Shown piece by piece: positions 11,230 through 23,640 of a stretch of DNA of 64,000 nucleotides (its first letter is position 1; every line of letters begins with the position of its first letter). The stretch is taken from contig CM060462.1 of the NCBI GenBank assembly GCA_030544235.1, forward strand, positions 39,122,526-39,186,525, written 5' to 3'. The notes under the pieces are model-generated. The model was not told where the DNA came from. It did no database searches and worked only from the letters and a program-made list of their open reading frames with translations. The position numbers and the translations under genes were made by a program. This stretch comes from Lepturacanthus savala. Its lineage: Eukaryota; Chordata; Actinopteri; Scombriformes; Trichiuridae.

Positions 11230-11400
11230 CATAAGAATTACTTTATCTTTGTTTTTCTGAAAAGTTGTGATATAAAATCTATGGTTTTACAGTTAGGTGT
11301 GAAAAGTGGGCTTTTATTTTGAAGGACAGACAATTTACAAGGTCACATGACCAGGATATCCCTATTGCTGATGGACATGTGAGCATCACTGTCTCACAAC
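11230..11400 (+). mobile_element. Dispersed repeat, copy 2
   Basis: This is the second copy of the approximately 180-bp sequence at 8695-8875, in the same orientation. It runs from CATAAGAATTACTTTATC to GTCTCACAAC with a few substitutions and short indels. Confidence 0.7.
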
Positions 11401-12045
11401 TGAAGGTTGACTTTTATTCAGAAATTTGGATAAAATGTATATTATATATATAAAATATATATATTTATTATTAATATATATATATTTTACAGGGAGGGTT
11501 AGGGGGTTAACTGGAGTTTTAACAGGTTCTGGTTGGTTTAAACGTGTCTTTTGCTTCGTTGTGATGATGATGTTCAGTTTTTCAGGCTTTTTAATGTTCC
11601 ACCACGTCACTGACTCTTAAATCCAGCTTCGATTCTCAGGTTCTTCTTCCTCCCGCTCAGTTTAAACCCAGACGGCTTCAGTGAGTGTGTTAGACGTGAA
11701 CACACCGAGGTATGAACCGGATCGTGGAAGTGGTTTTACAAGTCTGGACGGATCGATGTTGCATGGCACAGAAAGTCTTCTCCGAGGCTATGATTTCAAC
11801 AGAGAGAGGGAGGAGAGGCTTCATCAGTGAACTGGAGCCACATCAGTGGGCGTTCGCACACGATCTCACTTTGTTTTTCTCACTTAAAGTCAGAGAAAAT
11901 GCGAAAATTCAGAAAAACTGAAGAGAAAGAGAAAAAGAGTGGATCCCCGGGGTCTGGGCTGCATCGGACCATTTCTCTGTTTGACACGACGATCCCCCAC
12001 AGGACCCAGAAACCGGGTCACCTCCCAGACCCAGACCAGAATGAA
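11401..12045. other. Intergenic sequence with an AT palindrome
   Basis: AT-rich alternating tract at 11432-11491 (ATATATAT with TTATTATTAA) is able to form a cruciform. Unique sequence follows, with short open frames but no convincing exon. Confidence 0.45.
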
Positions 12046-12196
12046 GAAGAAACACACACACACACGCTGCCAATCACATGTGTGTGTGTGTGTGACACTC
12101 AGTGAATCATAGCGCTGAGTTAATTAGGCCTTACAGATGCTGGTCCTATAATGGAATTCAGTAGCTGCTGCACTTCAATTTTTAAAACAATGCTAG

Positions 12197-12247
<51 letters not shown>

Positions 12248-12389
12248 TACAACTTCATGGACTCATATGAGCCTCCACTTGATCTTTTTTTTTTCCCCTT
12301 TTTCTACAATTTCAATGTCGCTCACTCTGCGTTTCTGCTTCTTTAGTGAAATGTGAGACTCTGGCAGCATTCCTTTCTAAACAGCCTCT

Positions 12390-12471
<82 letters not shown>
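12046..12471. repeat. Opposed CA and GT microsatellites
   Basis: A short CA run (12052-12065) and a GT run (12079-12094) are followed by a CA tract at 12198-12246 and a long GT tract at 12391-12471. The opposed orientation means the single strands could pair as long hairpins. Confidence 0.9.
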
Positions 12472-12483
<12 letters not shown>

Positions 12484-12863
12484 CAGAAAGGGAGAGTGCA
12501 GCAGATAAAGTGAGAGATGTTCCTGAGCAGCAATAAGAGGAGTTTGTTCAACCAAACTCAACGTGTTCTCTTCTTCATTCTATAAAACCTCTGATCCTGG
12601 AGGTGATGACACATGTGCAGCTGCAGCGTGGCTCATGTTTTCTAACCAGGAACACGTTGGTGTAGAATCAGGAATCTGTGGTGACGTCCCCCCCCCCCCT
12701 CCTCCCCCTCGGGGACGACGGCCATTAATCAGAGCAAGATGTTGGTTTAATGATCAGATAGAAACGTTCCACACGGACACACACGTGTTTTCTGCAACAT
12801 ACATCTGTTTGTGTCATGATCAATCCGCTCTGACACATGCAACTCCCATCAGCCCCCCCCTCA

Positions 12864-12901
<38 letters not shown>

Positions 12902-13306
12902 CTGGGCCTCCAGCAGCCATCAGGCGAGGGACATAATTACCAGACTGGTAGTGACATTCCTGTTGAAGGGGGGAAGCTTAACCCCCCCACTAAACACACA
13001 CACACACACACACACACACAATATTCTCCAAATCAGATATTATTTTTACATTTCTGTCCATCATGAGTAAAAATGAAAGTGAAAACCTAAATTTCACCTC
13101 TAGTTGTAATAATCGTAGATTATTTCATTAATTGTCTGGATCTTAAAGCTGCAATAATCAGTGTTTGGTAACAACGAGGTGGATAAACAGCTTCATGTTA
13201 AATATAGACAGTGATGAACAGTGATGAGGTGGATTCTCATTATTTCATCTGTTTTAGACTCTTTACCTTGACTTTACTGTTGGAAAAGGCTCATTTCTTT
13301 ATATTA
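12472..13306. other. Unique sequence with short simple repeats
   Basis: No exon accepted. It contains a poly-C tract (12688-12698) and CA tracts at 12869-12900 and 12994-13020. Confidence 0.5.
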
Positions 13307-15961
13307 ACAGATGTTACCTGTCCTATTGTTACCTGTCCTATTGTCACCTGTCCTATTGTCACCTGTCCTATTGTTACCTGTCCTATTGTTACCTGTCCTA
13401 TTGTCACCTGTCCTATTGTCACCTGTCCTATTGTCACCTGTCCTATTGTTACCTGTCCTATTGTTACCTGTCCTATTGTCACCTGTCCTATTGTCACCTG
13501 TCCTATTGTTACCTGTCCTATTGTTACCTGTCCTATTGTCACCTGTCCTGATGTTACCTGTCCTGATGTTACCTGTCCTATTGTCACCTGTCCTATTGTC
13601 ACCTGTCCTATTGTCACCTGTCCTATTGTTACCTGTCCTATTGTTACCTGTCCTATTGTTACCTGTCCCGATGTTACCTGTCCTGATGTTACGTGTCCTG
13701 ATGTCACCTGTCCTATTGTCACCTGTCCTGATGTTACCTGTCCTGATGTTACCTGTCCTATTGTCACCTGTCCTATTGTCACCTGTCCTGATGTCACCTG
13801 TCCTGATGTTACCTGTCCTGATGTTACCTGTCCTATTGTCACCTGTCCTATTGTCACCTGTCCTGATGTTACCTGTCCTGATGTTACCTGTCCTGATGTT
13901 ACCTGTCCTATTGTCACCTGTCCTATTGTCACCTGTCCTGATGTTACCTGTCCTGATGTTACCTGTCCTGATGTTACCTGTCCTATTGTCACCTGTCCTA
14001 TTGTCACCTGTCCTGATGTTACCTGTCCTGATGTTACCTGTCCTATTGTTACCTGTCCTATTGTTACCTGTCCCGATGTTACCTGTCCTGATGTTACCTG
14101 TCCTGATGTTACCTGTCCTAATGTCACCTGTCCTGATGTTACCTGTCCTAATGTCACCTGTCCTACTGTCACCTGTCCTATTGTTACCTGTCCTATTGTC
14201 ACCTGTCCTATTGTTACCTGTCCCAATGTTACCTGTCCTGATGTCACCTGTCCTAATGTCACCTGTCCTGATGTTACCTGTCCTGATGTTACCTGTCCTG
14301 ATGTCACCTGTCCTGATGTCACCTGTCCTGATGTTACCTGTCCTGATGTTACGTGTCCTGATGTTACCTGTCCTGATGTTACCTGTCCTGATGTTACCTG
14401 CCCTGATGTTACCTGCCCTGATGTTACCTGTCCTGATGTTACCTGTATTAATGTTACCTGTCCTGATGTTACCTGTATTAATGTTACCTGTCCTGATGTC
14501 ACTTGTCCTGATGTTACCTGCCCTGATGTTACCTGTCCTGATGTTACCTGTATTAATGTTACCTGTCCTGATGTTACCTGTATTAATGTTACCTGTCCTG
14601 ATGTCACTTGTCCTGATGTTACCTGTATTAATTTTACCTGTCCTGATGTTACCTGTATTAATGTTACCTGTCCTGATGTTACGTGTCCTGATGTTACTTG
14701 TCCTGATGTTACCTGCCCTGATGTTACCTGTCCTGATGTTACCTGTATTAATGTTACCTGTCCTGATGTTACCTGTATTAATGTTACCTGTCCTGATGTC
14801 ACTTGTCCTGATGTTACCTGTATTAATTTTACCTGTCCTGATGTTACGTGTCCTGATGTTACCTGTCCTGATGTTACTTGTCCTGATGTTACCTGTATTA
14901 ATTTTACCTGTCCTGATGTTACCTGTATTAATGTTACCTGCCCTGATGTTACCTGTCCTGATGTTACCTGTCCTGATGTTACCTGCCCTGATGTTACCTG
15001 CCCTGATGTTACCTGCCCTGATGTTACCTGTCCTGATGTTACCTGTATTAATGTTACCTGTCCTGATGTTACCTGTCCTGATGTTACCTGTCCTAATGTC
15101 ACCTGTCCTGATGTTACCTGTCCTGATGTCACCTGTCCTGATGTCACCTGTCCTATTGTTACCTGTCCTGATGTCACCTGTCCTGATGTCACCTGTCCTG
15201 ATGTTACGTGTCCTGATGTTACCTGTCCTGATGTTACCTGTCCTGATGTTACCTGTCCTGATGTTACCTGCCCTGATGTTACCTGCCCTGATGTTACCTG
15301 TCCTGATGTTACCTGTATTAATGTTACCTGTCCTGATGTTACCTGTATTAATGTTACCTGTCCTGATGTCACTTGTCCTGATGTTACCTGCCCTGATGTT
15401 ACCTGTCCTGATGTTACCTGTATTAATGTTACCTGTCCTGATGTTACCTGTATTAATGTTACCTGTCCTGATGTCACTTGTCCTGATGTTACCTGTATTA
15501 ATTTTACCTGTCCTGATGTTACCTGTATTAATGTTACCTGTCCTGATGTTACGTGTCCTGATGTTACTTGTCCTGATGTTACCTGCCCTGATGTTACCTG
15601 TCCTGATGTTACCTGTATTAATGTTACCTGTCCTGATGTTACCTGTATTAATGTTACCTGTCCTGATGTCACTTGTCCTGATGTTACCTGTATTAATTTT
15701 ACCTGTCCTGATGTTACGTGTCCTGATGTTACCTGTCCTGATGTTACTTGTCCTGATGTTACCTGTATTAATTTTACCTGTCCTGATGTTACCTGTATTA
15801 ATGTTACCTGCCCTGATGTTACCTGTCCTGATGTTACCTGTCCTGATGTTACCTGCCCTGATGTTACCTGCCCTGATGTTACCTGCCCTGATGTTACCTG
15901 TCCTGATGTTACCTGTATTAATGTTACCTGTCCTGATGTTACCTGTCCTGATGTTACCTGC
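13307..15961. repeat. 15-bp minisatellite, about 177 copies
   Basis: The unit is GTTACCTGTCCTATT. Variants include CCTGATG, CCCGATG, TATTAAT (TCC replaced by TAT), ACGTG and ACTTG. The left third is mostly CCTATTG and the right two thirds mostly CCTGATG, so variants spread regionally. A block of about 735 bp (from about 14356) recurs 870 bp later (58 monomers), almost identical. Stop-free frames of 885-948 codons on both strands are repeat artefacts. Confidence 0.95.
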
Positions 15962-16719
15962 TCTCTAATGAGGCGTCTAAACCACCTTCCTCCACCTTTG
16001 TTGCTGTCACTCACGTCTAAAACCAACAACATTCTTCAACAAAGGATCAGAGGATGAGACCAGAGATTAGTGCTTTTTGTTGTTTAATGACGATAATCCA
16101 AAGGTTTTTAATGAGCTCACAGTTCACACCAAACTCCACAGAACGTTTCCTGGAGCTATTTCATCTGTAGAATAACTGTTTGTCTAAGTTCATTTACCTG
16201 TTTTACTGACAACAAACATTTAACCTAAGTTCTAAATGACAAGAAATATTCTTTCACACCTTGAAATGAATAAAATATGAATGCAGATGTGACCCTGTGG
16301 CCCCGTCTGATGCTCCCTGGTTGTCTGGTTTGTCATGTGTCTGGGAGGTGGGGGGAGGCCCAGCGGGGGTCAGTGAGTGGCTGGGGCCACGAAGGAGGAG
16401 GTGGTGATGAGATGGTGAAAGTATGTGGACGTTCGGGGGGGACAGACTGTGACTGGGAGACGGACGGAGACACTTCCAGATGCCCGGGCACTGGGGGGGG
16501 CGGCGGCCTCGGCAGAGCCACGCCTCCCCGGGGACCTGACTCACCTGGAAACGGGGCCAAGCGCTGCCAGATGTGGAGGAAGCCGCCCGGTCCCTCACGC
16601 CAGCCCGATAACACTGTCTCGATTGTGCTGCAGCATATGCTTCCAGTCAAGGGTGAAAAATGCAGGCACCAGCACATGCCAGAAGTCTCTGAAGCATGGC
16701 CCAGCAGTCAGCCTGCAGC
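15962..16719. other. Unique sequence, GC-rich in the second half
   Basis: No gene identified. About 16290-16710 is GC-rich with overlapping short open frames on both strands, none with clear family features or splice context. Confidence 0.45.
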
Positions 16720-16722
16720 CGT

Positions 16723-16761
<39 letters not shown>

Positions 16762-17059
16762 CACACACGCACACACACAGCAGATCCTCCCAGTCATTCA
16801 GTCAGTGGAGTGCAGACATGTCACCGCACAGCAAGTCAAGGCTGGTTGAACTGTGAAGCTGCTGGAAGGGACCAGACACCCAACCCTCAGGATAACACAC
16901 ACACACACACTCACACACACACACACTCACACACACCCACACGAACATACACACACACGGTCCACCTCGCTTCACCAGAAATGCCAACGCTCGTCCCTGA
17001 TGGAAGCAGAAGAATCCCAGACAGACAGAGGTGTGTGTGCGTGTGTGTGTGCATGCGTG

Positions 17060-17108
<49 letters not shown>

Positions 17109-17389
17109 TTTACATGTGTTTGGGGCTGAGGTGTCAGCCAGGATCCAAACAAACACAGATGCCACAAAATGAGCCGTCTGAGTCAGACCAGATGACTCCG
17201 TCCCCGTAGTAACCACCATGCTGGACCCACATGGGTCCACATGGGTCCTCATGGGTCCTGGACCCACGCAGGACTGCATCAGAGAGCGGTGACACGGTCG
17301 GAAAAAACCCGGCAGCAGCCTCCACTTCACCCGACGCCAGCTCACAAGACGCTGATGTAGCAACGATGGGGATCGTCACTTGGCCATGA

Positions 17390-17462
<73 letters not shown>

Positions 17463-17608
17463 CCTCCAAGGTGTTTCTGAGCGTGTGTAGGGACATGCAG
17501 CTGGTGAGCACACATCTCTTTCATACAGCAAATCTCATCCAAATCCCCCTCACCTGGAGCAACACACACACACAGATGGCTACCTCCAGCCTGTAAAAGT
17601 CCGAGGGC

Positions 17609-17673
<65 letters not shown>

Positions 17674-17830
17674 GAATGTTCATGTTGCACAATGACCTCA
17701 TTGTGCTGTGATTCGGCTTGTCTGAGCCGCAGAGTCACACCTGTTCACCTCAGCCAAAGGCTGACAAAGCCAGAGATACATCAATCAGCACACACACACA
17801 CACACACACGAACACACACACACACACTAT
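16720..17830. repeat. Cluster of alternating CA and GT microsatellites
   Basis: CA at 16725-16780 and 16895-16960; GT at 17031-17107, 17391-17460 and 17611-17670; CA at 17789-17826. Unique spacers of 70-290 bp separate the tracts. At 17222-17266 there is a small ACATGGGTCC repeat. Open frames here encode only His-Thr or Cys-Val repeats. Confidence 0.9.
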
Positions 17831-18105
17831 AACACACAGGCTGCTGATGTGGCACCGTGTGTGTGTGGCTCCCTGATGATATTAAGTGGGCTGGTTGTGA
17901 TGTGTAGTTGTGACATCACTCTGGGCTGATTTGCTTTGACTTGCAGGTTGTTTGAATAACTTAAAGAAAGAAACATGACGAGCTAAAACAGGAAGAGATG
18001 AAACAAACCCAGAAGATCTGGTTTGTTGTAGCTGCAGCTTCTGGTGGATCAGAGTTTCTCTGATTCAGGTTCATGGGACGGGGGTCTGTGGGTTTGAGGA
18101 GCAAA
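17831..18105. other. Unique intergenic sequence
   Basis: No gene or named element seen. Confidence 0.4.
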
Positions 18106-18560
18106 ACAACAACAAACTGCAACAAAACAACAACAAAACAACAAGAATCTGCAACAAAACAACAACAAACTGCAACAAACAACAACAAAACAACAAACGA
18201 ACGACAACAAACTGCAACAAACAACAACAAACAACAACAAAACAACAACAAACTGCAACAAAACAACAACAAACTGCAACAAAACAACAACAAACTGCAA
18301 CAAAAAAACACATGGCATCAAAATAACAAACTGCAACAAAACAACAACAAACGACAACAAACAACAAATGACAACAAACAACAAATGACAACAAAACAAT
18401 AAAAAGCACAGACAACAACAAACTGAAGCAAAACAAAAGCAAACAACATATAGACAAACAATATAACAAACAATAAACAAACAGAAAAAAACAACAAACG
18501 ACAACAAAACAAGAACGAAACAACAAACAGCAACAAAAGAAGCAAACAACAATAAACAAC
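18106..18560. repeat. CAA-rich minisatellite (AACAACAACAAACTGCAACA)
   Basis: Irregular array of CAA, AAC and ACAAACTGCAAC motifs on the plus strand. The strong strand asymmetry (almost no G) is notable. The open frames it yields (Cys/Phe/Val on minus, Asn/Gln/Thr on plus) are not genes. Confidence 0.9.
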
Positions 18561-19204
18561 ATCAACAGCTGGGAGATGTCACATCACGTCTCTAAATGAA
18601 CAAACTGATGTAAAACTGGTTCTGTGTTCTGATTGGCTGACAGGCTGCTGTTTCTCTATAATAATATATTATTATCAGTAATATTCTATTATAATATTAT
18701 AATATTATTATCAGTAACATATATTTATTATATATAAATATTATATATATATATTATTACTATCATTTATTCATTCACAGGAAACGTTAGATGAAGACGA
18801 TTTAAAGTGAAGGTTTTTAAATGTTTTAAATGTGAATGTTAATAGTTTTCTCCAATAAACTCAAACATCAGCCCAGTGTTTTCTGCTGAGATCTGCAGCT
18901 TCCTGCACTTTGTGACATCACAAAGTGCAGGAAGCTGTGTCAGCATCTCAGCTGTTTCTGGAGTTAAAAGCTTCTCCTGAGGCTCCGTTCTCTGAATGTG
19001 ATTCACTTCACTGACTCGTTAGGAGCTGAAACTCGTTAAGCTCGTTAAGCTCCGCCCACTTTAACACCAACACCTGCAGCTGCTGCAGCAGAGGAGAAAG
19101 TTATAAAAACTCTGCCTGGTTGTGTCTTTAAAGGCTTTAAAATTACAAATCAGGACAAAAATGTTTCTTCTTCTGTTTCCAGATATCAGATCTAATCAAT
19201 ATCA
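18561..19204. other. Unique sequence containing a perfect inverted repeat
   Basis: AT-rich tract at 18655-18770. A perfect palindromic hairpin is listed separately at 18896-18937. No gene seen. Confidence 0.5.
18896..18937. repeat. Perfect inverted repeat, 20-bp arms with 2-nt spacer
   Basis: Left arm CAGCTTCCTGCACTTTGTGA, spacer CA, and a right arm that is the exact reverse complement. It would form a cruciform or RNA hairpin. The centre is GTGACATCAC, a motif that recurs elsewhere in the window. Confidence 0.9.
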
Positions 19205-20153
19205 ATGTGTGAAACAGCAACATGTGAAACAGCAAGGTGTGAAGTGATGACGTGTGAGCAGTGATGTGTGAAACAGCGTTATGTGAACCAGTGATGTGTG
19301 AACCAGTGATGTGTGAACCAGTGATATGTGACACAGTGACGTGTGAACCAGTGATGTGTGAACCAGTGATATGTGAACCAGTGATGTGTGAACCAGTGAC
19401 GTGTGAACCAGTGATGTGTGAACCAGTGACGTGTGAAACAGTGATGTGTGAACTAGTGATGTGTGAACCAGTGATATGTGAACCAGTGATGTGTGAACCA
19501 GTGATGTGTGAACCAGTGATGTGTGAACCAGTGAGGTGTGAAACAGTGATGTGTGAACCAGTGAGGTGTGAAACAGTGATGTGTGAACCAGTGACGTGTG
19601 AACCAGTGAAGTGTGAAACAGTGATGTGTGAACCAGTGAGGTGTGAACCAGTGATGTGTGAACCAGTGACATGTGAACCAGTGACATGTGAACCAGTGAG
19701 GTGTGAACCAGTGAGGTGTGAACCAGTGACATGTGAACCAGTGACATGTGAACCAGTGAGGTGTGAACCAGTGAGGTGTGAACCAGTGACATGTGAACCA
19801 GTGACGTGTGAATCAGTGACGTGTGAACCAGTGATGTGTGAACCAGTGAGGTGTGAACCAGTGAGGTGTGAACCAGTGAGGTGTGAACCAGTGATATGTG
19901 AACCAGTGACGTGTGAACCAGTGACGTGTGAACCAGTGACGTGTGAACCAGTGACGTGTGAACCAGTGACGTGTGAACCAGTGATGTGTGAACCAGTGAG
20001 GTGTGAACCAGTGAGGTGTGAACCAGTGAGGTGTGAAACAGTGAGGTGTGAAACAGTGATGTGTGAACCAGTGAGGTGTGAAACAGTGATGTGTGAACCA
20101 GTGAGGTGTGAACCAGTGATATGTGAACCAGTGAGGTGTGAACCAGTGAGGTT
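19205..20153. repeat. 15-bp minisatellite, about 63 copies
   Basis: The unit is GTGATGTGTGAACCA with variants GTGACGTG, GTGAGGTG, GTGATATG and AAACA for AACCA. The period is a multiple of three, so frames of 196 (minus) and 310 (plus) codons stay open without coding meaning. Confidence 0.95.
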
Positions 20154-20278
20154 TGGGTTAAAGCTGAGGGTCAGTGTGGGATCCTCGAACTGAAACAGGA
20201 TCCAGCAGAAAACTCAGCAGCAGCTCCCCCTCACTGCTGGAATCACTGCTGACACACTGCCAAGTTCTCAGGGCTCTG

Positions 20279-20346
<68 letters not shown>

Positions 20347-20530
20347 ATTATTCATACAGATCTGATACACACAAACATCCACATAGAAACATAAATGTAT
20401 TATAATCACACACATTTGCACAAAATAGTTCAGTATGAAAGTTCAATAAAAGGTTCAGTATCCACACACACACACACACACACACACACATCACACACAC
20501 CCCCACACACACACGAGATAACATGCACAC
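20154..20530. repeat. Unique spacer plus two CA microsatellites
   Basis: CA tracts at 20281-20344 and 20463-20513 are separated by about 120 bp of AT-rich unique sequence. Confidence 0.85.
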
Positions 20531-21010
20531 GCCTCCAGACATGCACACCCTAAAGTACAGAACTACTCCAGATAAAACCCTTAATGCTGCAGCAGCAACG
20601 TTTCACCACTGAAACACATTCAGTTGTTTAATGTTTCACTGATTCCACATAAAAACACTGATTTTGTTTAAAAAGTGCATTTAACTTGATTTTCATGGTG
20701 TCTGGTGGAATGTGGTCTGGGGGGTTTTGGGGACGGTGGAGCGTGACCTGCTGGACCAGGAAGACCCATCAGGGTCCGTGTGATGAGTTCCAGACTGCCC
20801 CCCCCCCCCCCCAGTGTCCCATCACCACACATCATCAATACTCCTCAGCCCGTCTGTCAGCCCCCTCACTTCAAACAGCTTAACATGTCATTGATTAGAG
20901 GCCAACAGCCTCTGGGGGGGGGGGGGGGTCCATTAAACCCATTAAAACCTGAACCTGCTCGTATTCAATCATCAGTCCAATAAACACGACGGATAATAAC
21001 TATGACTCAG
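20531..21010. other. Unique intergenic sequence with poly-C and poly-G tracts
   Basis: C run at 20799-20812 and G run at 20916-20928. These two opposed homopolymers could pair. No gene seen. Confidence 0.45.
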
Positions 21011-21872
21011 CATCATGTTCATCATGTTCTGTAGCGACTCGTCATGTTCTGTAGCGACTCGTCATGTTCTGCTGTAGTGAATCATCATGTTCTGTTGCAG
21101 TGACTCATGATCTGCATTGACTCATTATGTTCTGCTGTAATCACTCATCATGTTTTGCAGTGACTCATCATGTTCTACTGTAGTGACTCATCATGTTCTA
21201 CTGTAGTGACTCATCATGTTCTACTGTAGTGACTCATCATGTTCTACTGTAGTGACTCATCATGTTCTACTGTAGTGACTCATCATGTTCTACTGTAGTG
21301 ACTCATCATGTTTTGCAGTGACTCATCATGTTCTACTGTAGTGACTCATCATGTTTTGTTTGTAGTGACTTATCGTGTTCTATAGTGACTCGTCATGTTC
21401 TGTTGCACTGAGTCATCATGTTCTGTAGTGACTCATCATGTTCTGCAGTGACTCATCAGGTTCTGCTGTAGTAAATCATGTTCTGTTGCAGTGACTCATC
21501 CTGTTCTGTTACACTGACTCATTATGTTCTGCTGTAATGACTCATCATGTTTTGCAGTGACTCATCATGTTCTGTTGCAGTGACTCATCATGTTCTGCTG
21601 TAGTGACTCATGTTCTGTTGCAGTGACTCATCAGGTTTTGCTGTAGTGACTCATCTTGTTCTGTTGCACTGACTCATCATGTTCTGTAGTGACACATTAT
21701 GTTCTGCCGTAGTGACTCATCATTTTCTGTTGCAGTGACTCATCATGTTTTGTTGCAATGACTCATCATGTTTTGTTACACTGACTCGTTATGTTCTGCT
21801 GCATTGACTCATCATGTTTTGCAGTGACTCATCATGTTTTGTAGTGACTCATCATGTTTTGTAGTGACTCTT
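21011..21872. repeat. Degenerate 17-23-bp minisatellite (CATCATGTTCTACTGTAGTGACT type)
   Basis: The core GTGACTCATCATGTTCT is followed by variable GCTGTA, GTTGCA, ACTGTA or nothing before the next GTGACT. Copies at 21170-21310 are nearly identical 23-mers and the rest is more diverged. Each unit contains TGACTCA, the AP-1 consensus, in dozens of copies. Confidence 0.9.
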
Positions 21873-21952
21873 GCTGGTTCTGTGGGTCTGAGGCTGAGGT
21901 TCAGCAGCAGTTTAGGGTGGACTCTGACACACACTGAACTCATTGCACCTGC

Positions 21953-21998
21953 ACACACACACACACACGCACATGCACACGCACACACACGCACATGC

Positions 21999-22040
<42 letters not shown>

Positions 22041-22058
22041 GCGCACACACACACACAC
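21953..22058. repeat. CA/GC-interrupted microsatellite
   Basis: CA tract interrupted by CACGCACATGCACACGC-type variants and a CGCGCGC stretch. It is alternating purine-pyrimidine throughout. Confidence 0.9.
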
Positions 22059-22704
22059 AGGCCACCCAGTTCCTTTCAAACACATCTGCTGGTTCCATTA
22101 ACACCAGAGTTCCTGTGACTCTTGTTTCCAGCAGCAGTTTGTTGGATCATTAACTGAATGAGTGGGTTCAACCTGTTTGTCTGTGATTATTTAACACTGA
22201 TGCTGCTGCTTCACACGTGTTCTACGGCCGTGTGCATGTGTTCATACGTGTTGATCTGAGGCAGAAACTGATGCAGCATCGTGTTGATGTGGATTCAACA
22301 GCTCCTTCAACGCGCCCACACACACTTTCTGACATCACAACCGCACCAATCAGCGGCAGCGAAGAAAGAATGAGTCAAAACTCCTCAAACAGGTTGACAC
22401 GATTCGCCGGTTCATCTTTTTTTAGCTCTGAACATGAAGCATCAGGTTCAGAAAAGCAGAGGCAGCGGTTTGAGCTGCGTGAACAGTCTAATCAGCAGGT
22501 GAATGCACCTCTGCACCAACACAGAGCGGCTTTAATCCTGTTCAACTCACATTTCCTCTTCAGCATGAGGCAACATGGCCGCTTCAGGTATGTTGATATA
22601 TGCAAACTGATCCATGATGATGGATCATTAACTGAGTCTTTACCATTCTGGTTATTCTGCTTCTGCGGAGGAACCAACTCCACCAGAATACTGGTAGAAT
22701 ACTG
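22059..22704. other. Unique sequence up to assembly gap
   Basis: A plus-strand open frame from 22217 runs into the gap. It has no recognisable domain, and composition does not convincingly favour coding. No other feature seen. Confidence 0.4.
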
Positions 22705-22804
22705 NNNNNNNNNNNNNNNNNNNNNNNNNNNNNNNNNNNNNNNNNNNNNNNNNNNNNNNNNNNNNNNNNNNNNNNNNNNNNNNNNNNNNNNNNNNNNNNN
22801 NNNN
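22705..22804. other. Assembly gap (100 N)
   Basis: A run of exactly 100 N, the usual placeholder for a gap of unknown size. Sequence on the right begins with an irregular AAGCTAA repeat. Confidence 0.99.
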
Positions 22805-23640
22805 TGAAGCTAAGCTAGACAAAGCAAAGCTAAACTAAGAAAAGCTATGATATGCTATGCTAGCTGAAGCTAAACTACTGACTAAACTGAGTCCTCTTCT
22901 AACTCCTGAAGTAAAATGTATTTTCTGGAATGTTGAACTTCTCCTGGAAGTTTCCTAAATGAACATAAAGTCAACACTTTAACTCATAATTCTCAGATTA
23001 TTTATTATTTCTATAAATACTGGAGCTTTGATTCTGCTGCTTATTGACTTTCATCTTTATATCGATAAAGTTTTTCTGCTGAAACCTCTAGGGTTTAGTC
23101 TCAGCCGTGTCCTCTGTGACCTCTGACCTCTGCACATGTGACAACCATCAGGGAAAAGCGATGAGTCCTTTGTGGCAGTTTTTTTTGGGGGGGTCACTGG
23201 AACATAAATTAGGATTCTCTCCTGTGAGTCAGGTCCCCCCAGGTCCCCCAGGTCCCTAAAGGTCTCTCAGGTCCATCATGATGCATGTGGCATTGAACAG
23301 TCCGCCACACACTGAGCTTCCTGCCCCCCACAGGAAGTCCCCCCTTCCTGCTGCCATCACTCAGGTCTAGGGGTCTAAGGGGGTCTAAGGGGGTCCAGAC
23401 TTTCTGAGAATCTGGACTGATTTCCAGTGGATGAAGATGTGTGCTTTTCCTGGATCACGGTGTGTTATAGACCTGCATCATGGTGTATTCTAGACCTTGA
23501 CCATGGTGTATTGTAGACCTGGACTATGGTGTAGTCTAGACCTGGATGTGGTTCCACCAGTCCTGCAACAGAAAACCACATCGAACCACTTTTCCCATCG
23601 ATATAAAGAGTAAAAGAGAAAACTGTTGACAGAAAAACCC
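22805..23640. other. Unique intergenic sequence
   Basis: Starts with an irregular AGCTAAGCTAGAC/AAAGCTA repeat (to about 22878). Later come TGACCTCTGACCTCTG at about 23119 and three imperfect copies of a GGTGTATTGTAGACCTGGAC-like unit at about 23458-23545. No gene seen. Confidence 0.45.

Noticed and set aside
13211..16057. Open frames of 885-948 codons on both strands
   Set aside because: A 15-bp repeat keeps several frames open. The peptide is a 5-residue repeat with no unique part.
18896..18937. Hairpin as a microRNA precursor
   Set aside because: Arms are only 20 bp with a 2-base loop and a perfect match. A microRNA precursor needs a longer stem and larger loop.
22217..22704. Plus-strand open frame running into the gap
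   Set aside because: Part of it is created by the N run. No family features were seen in the rest.
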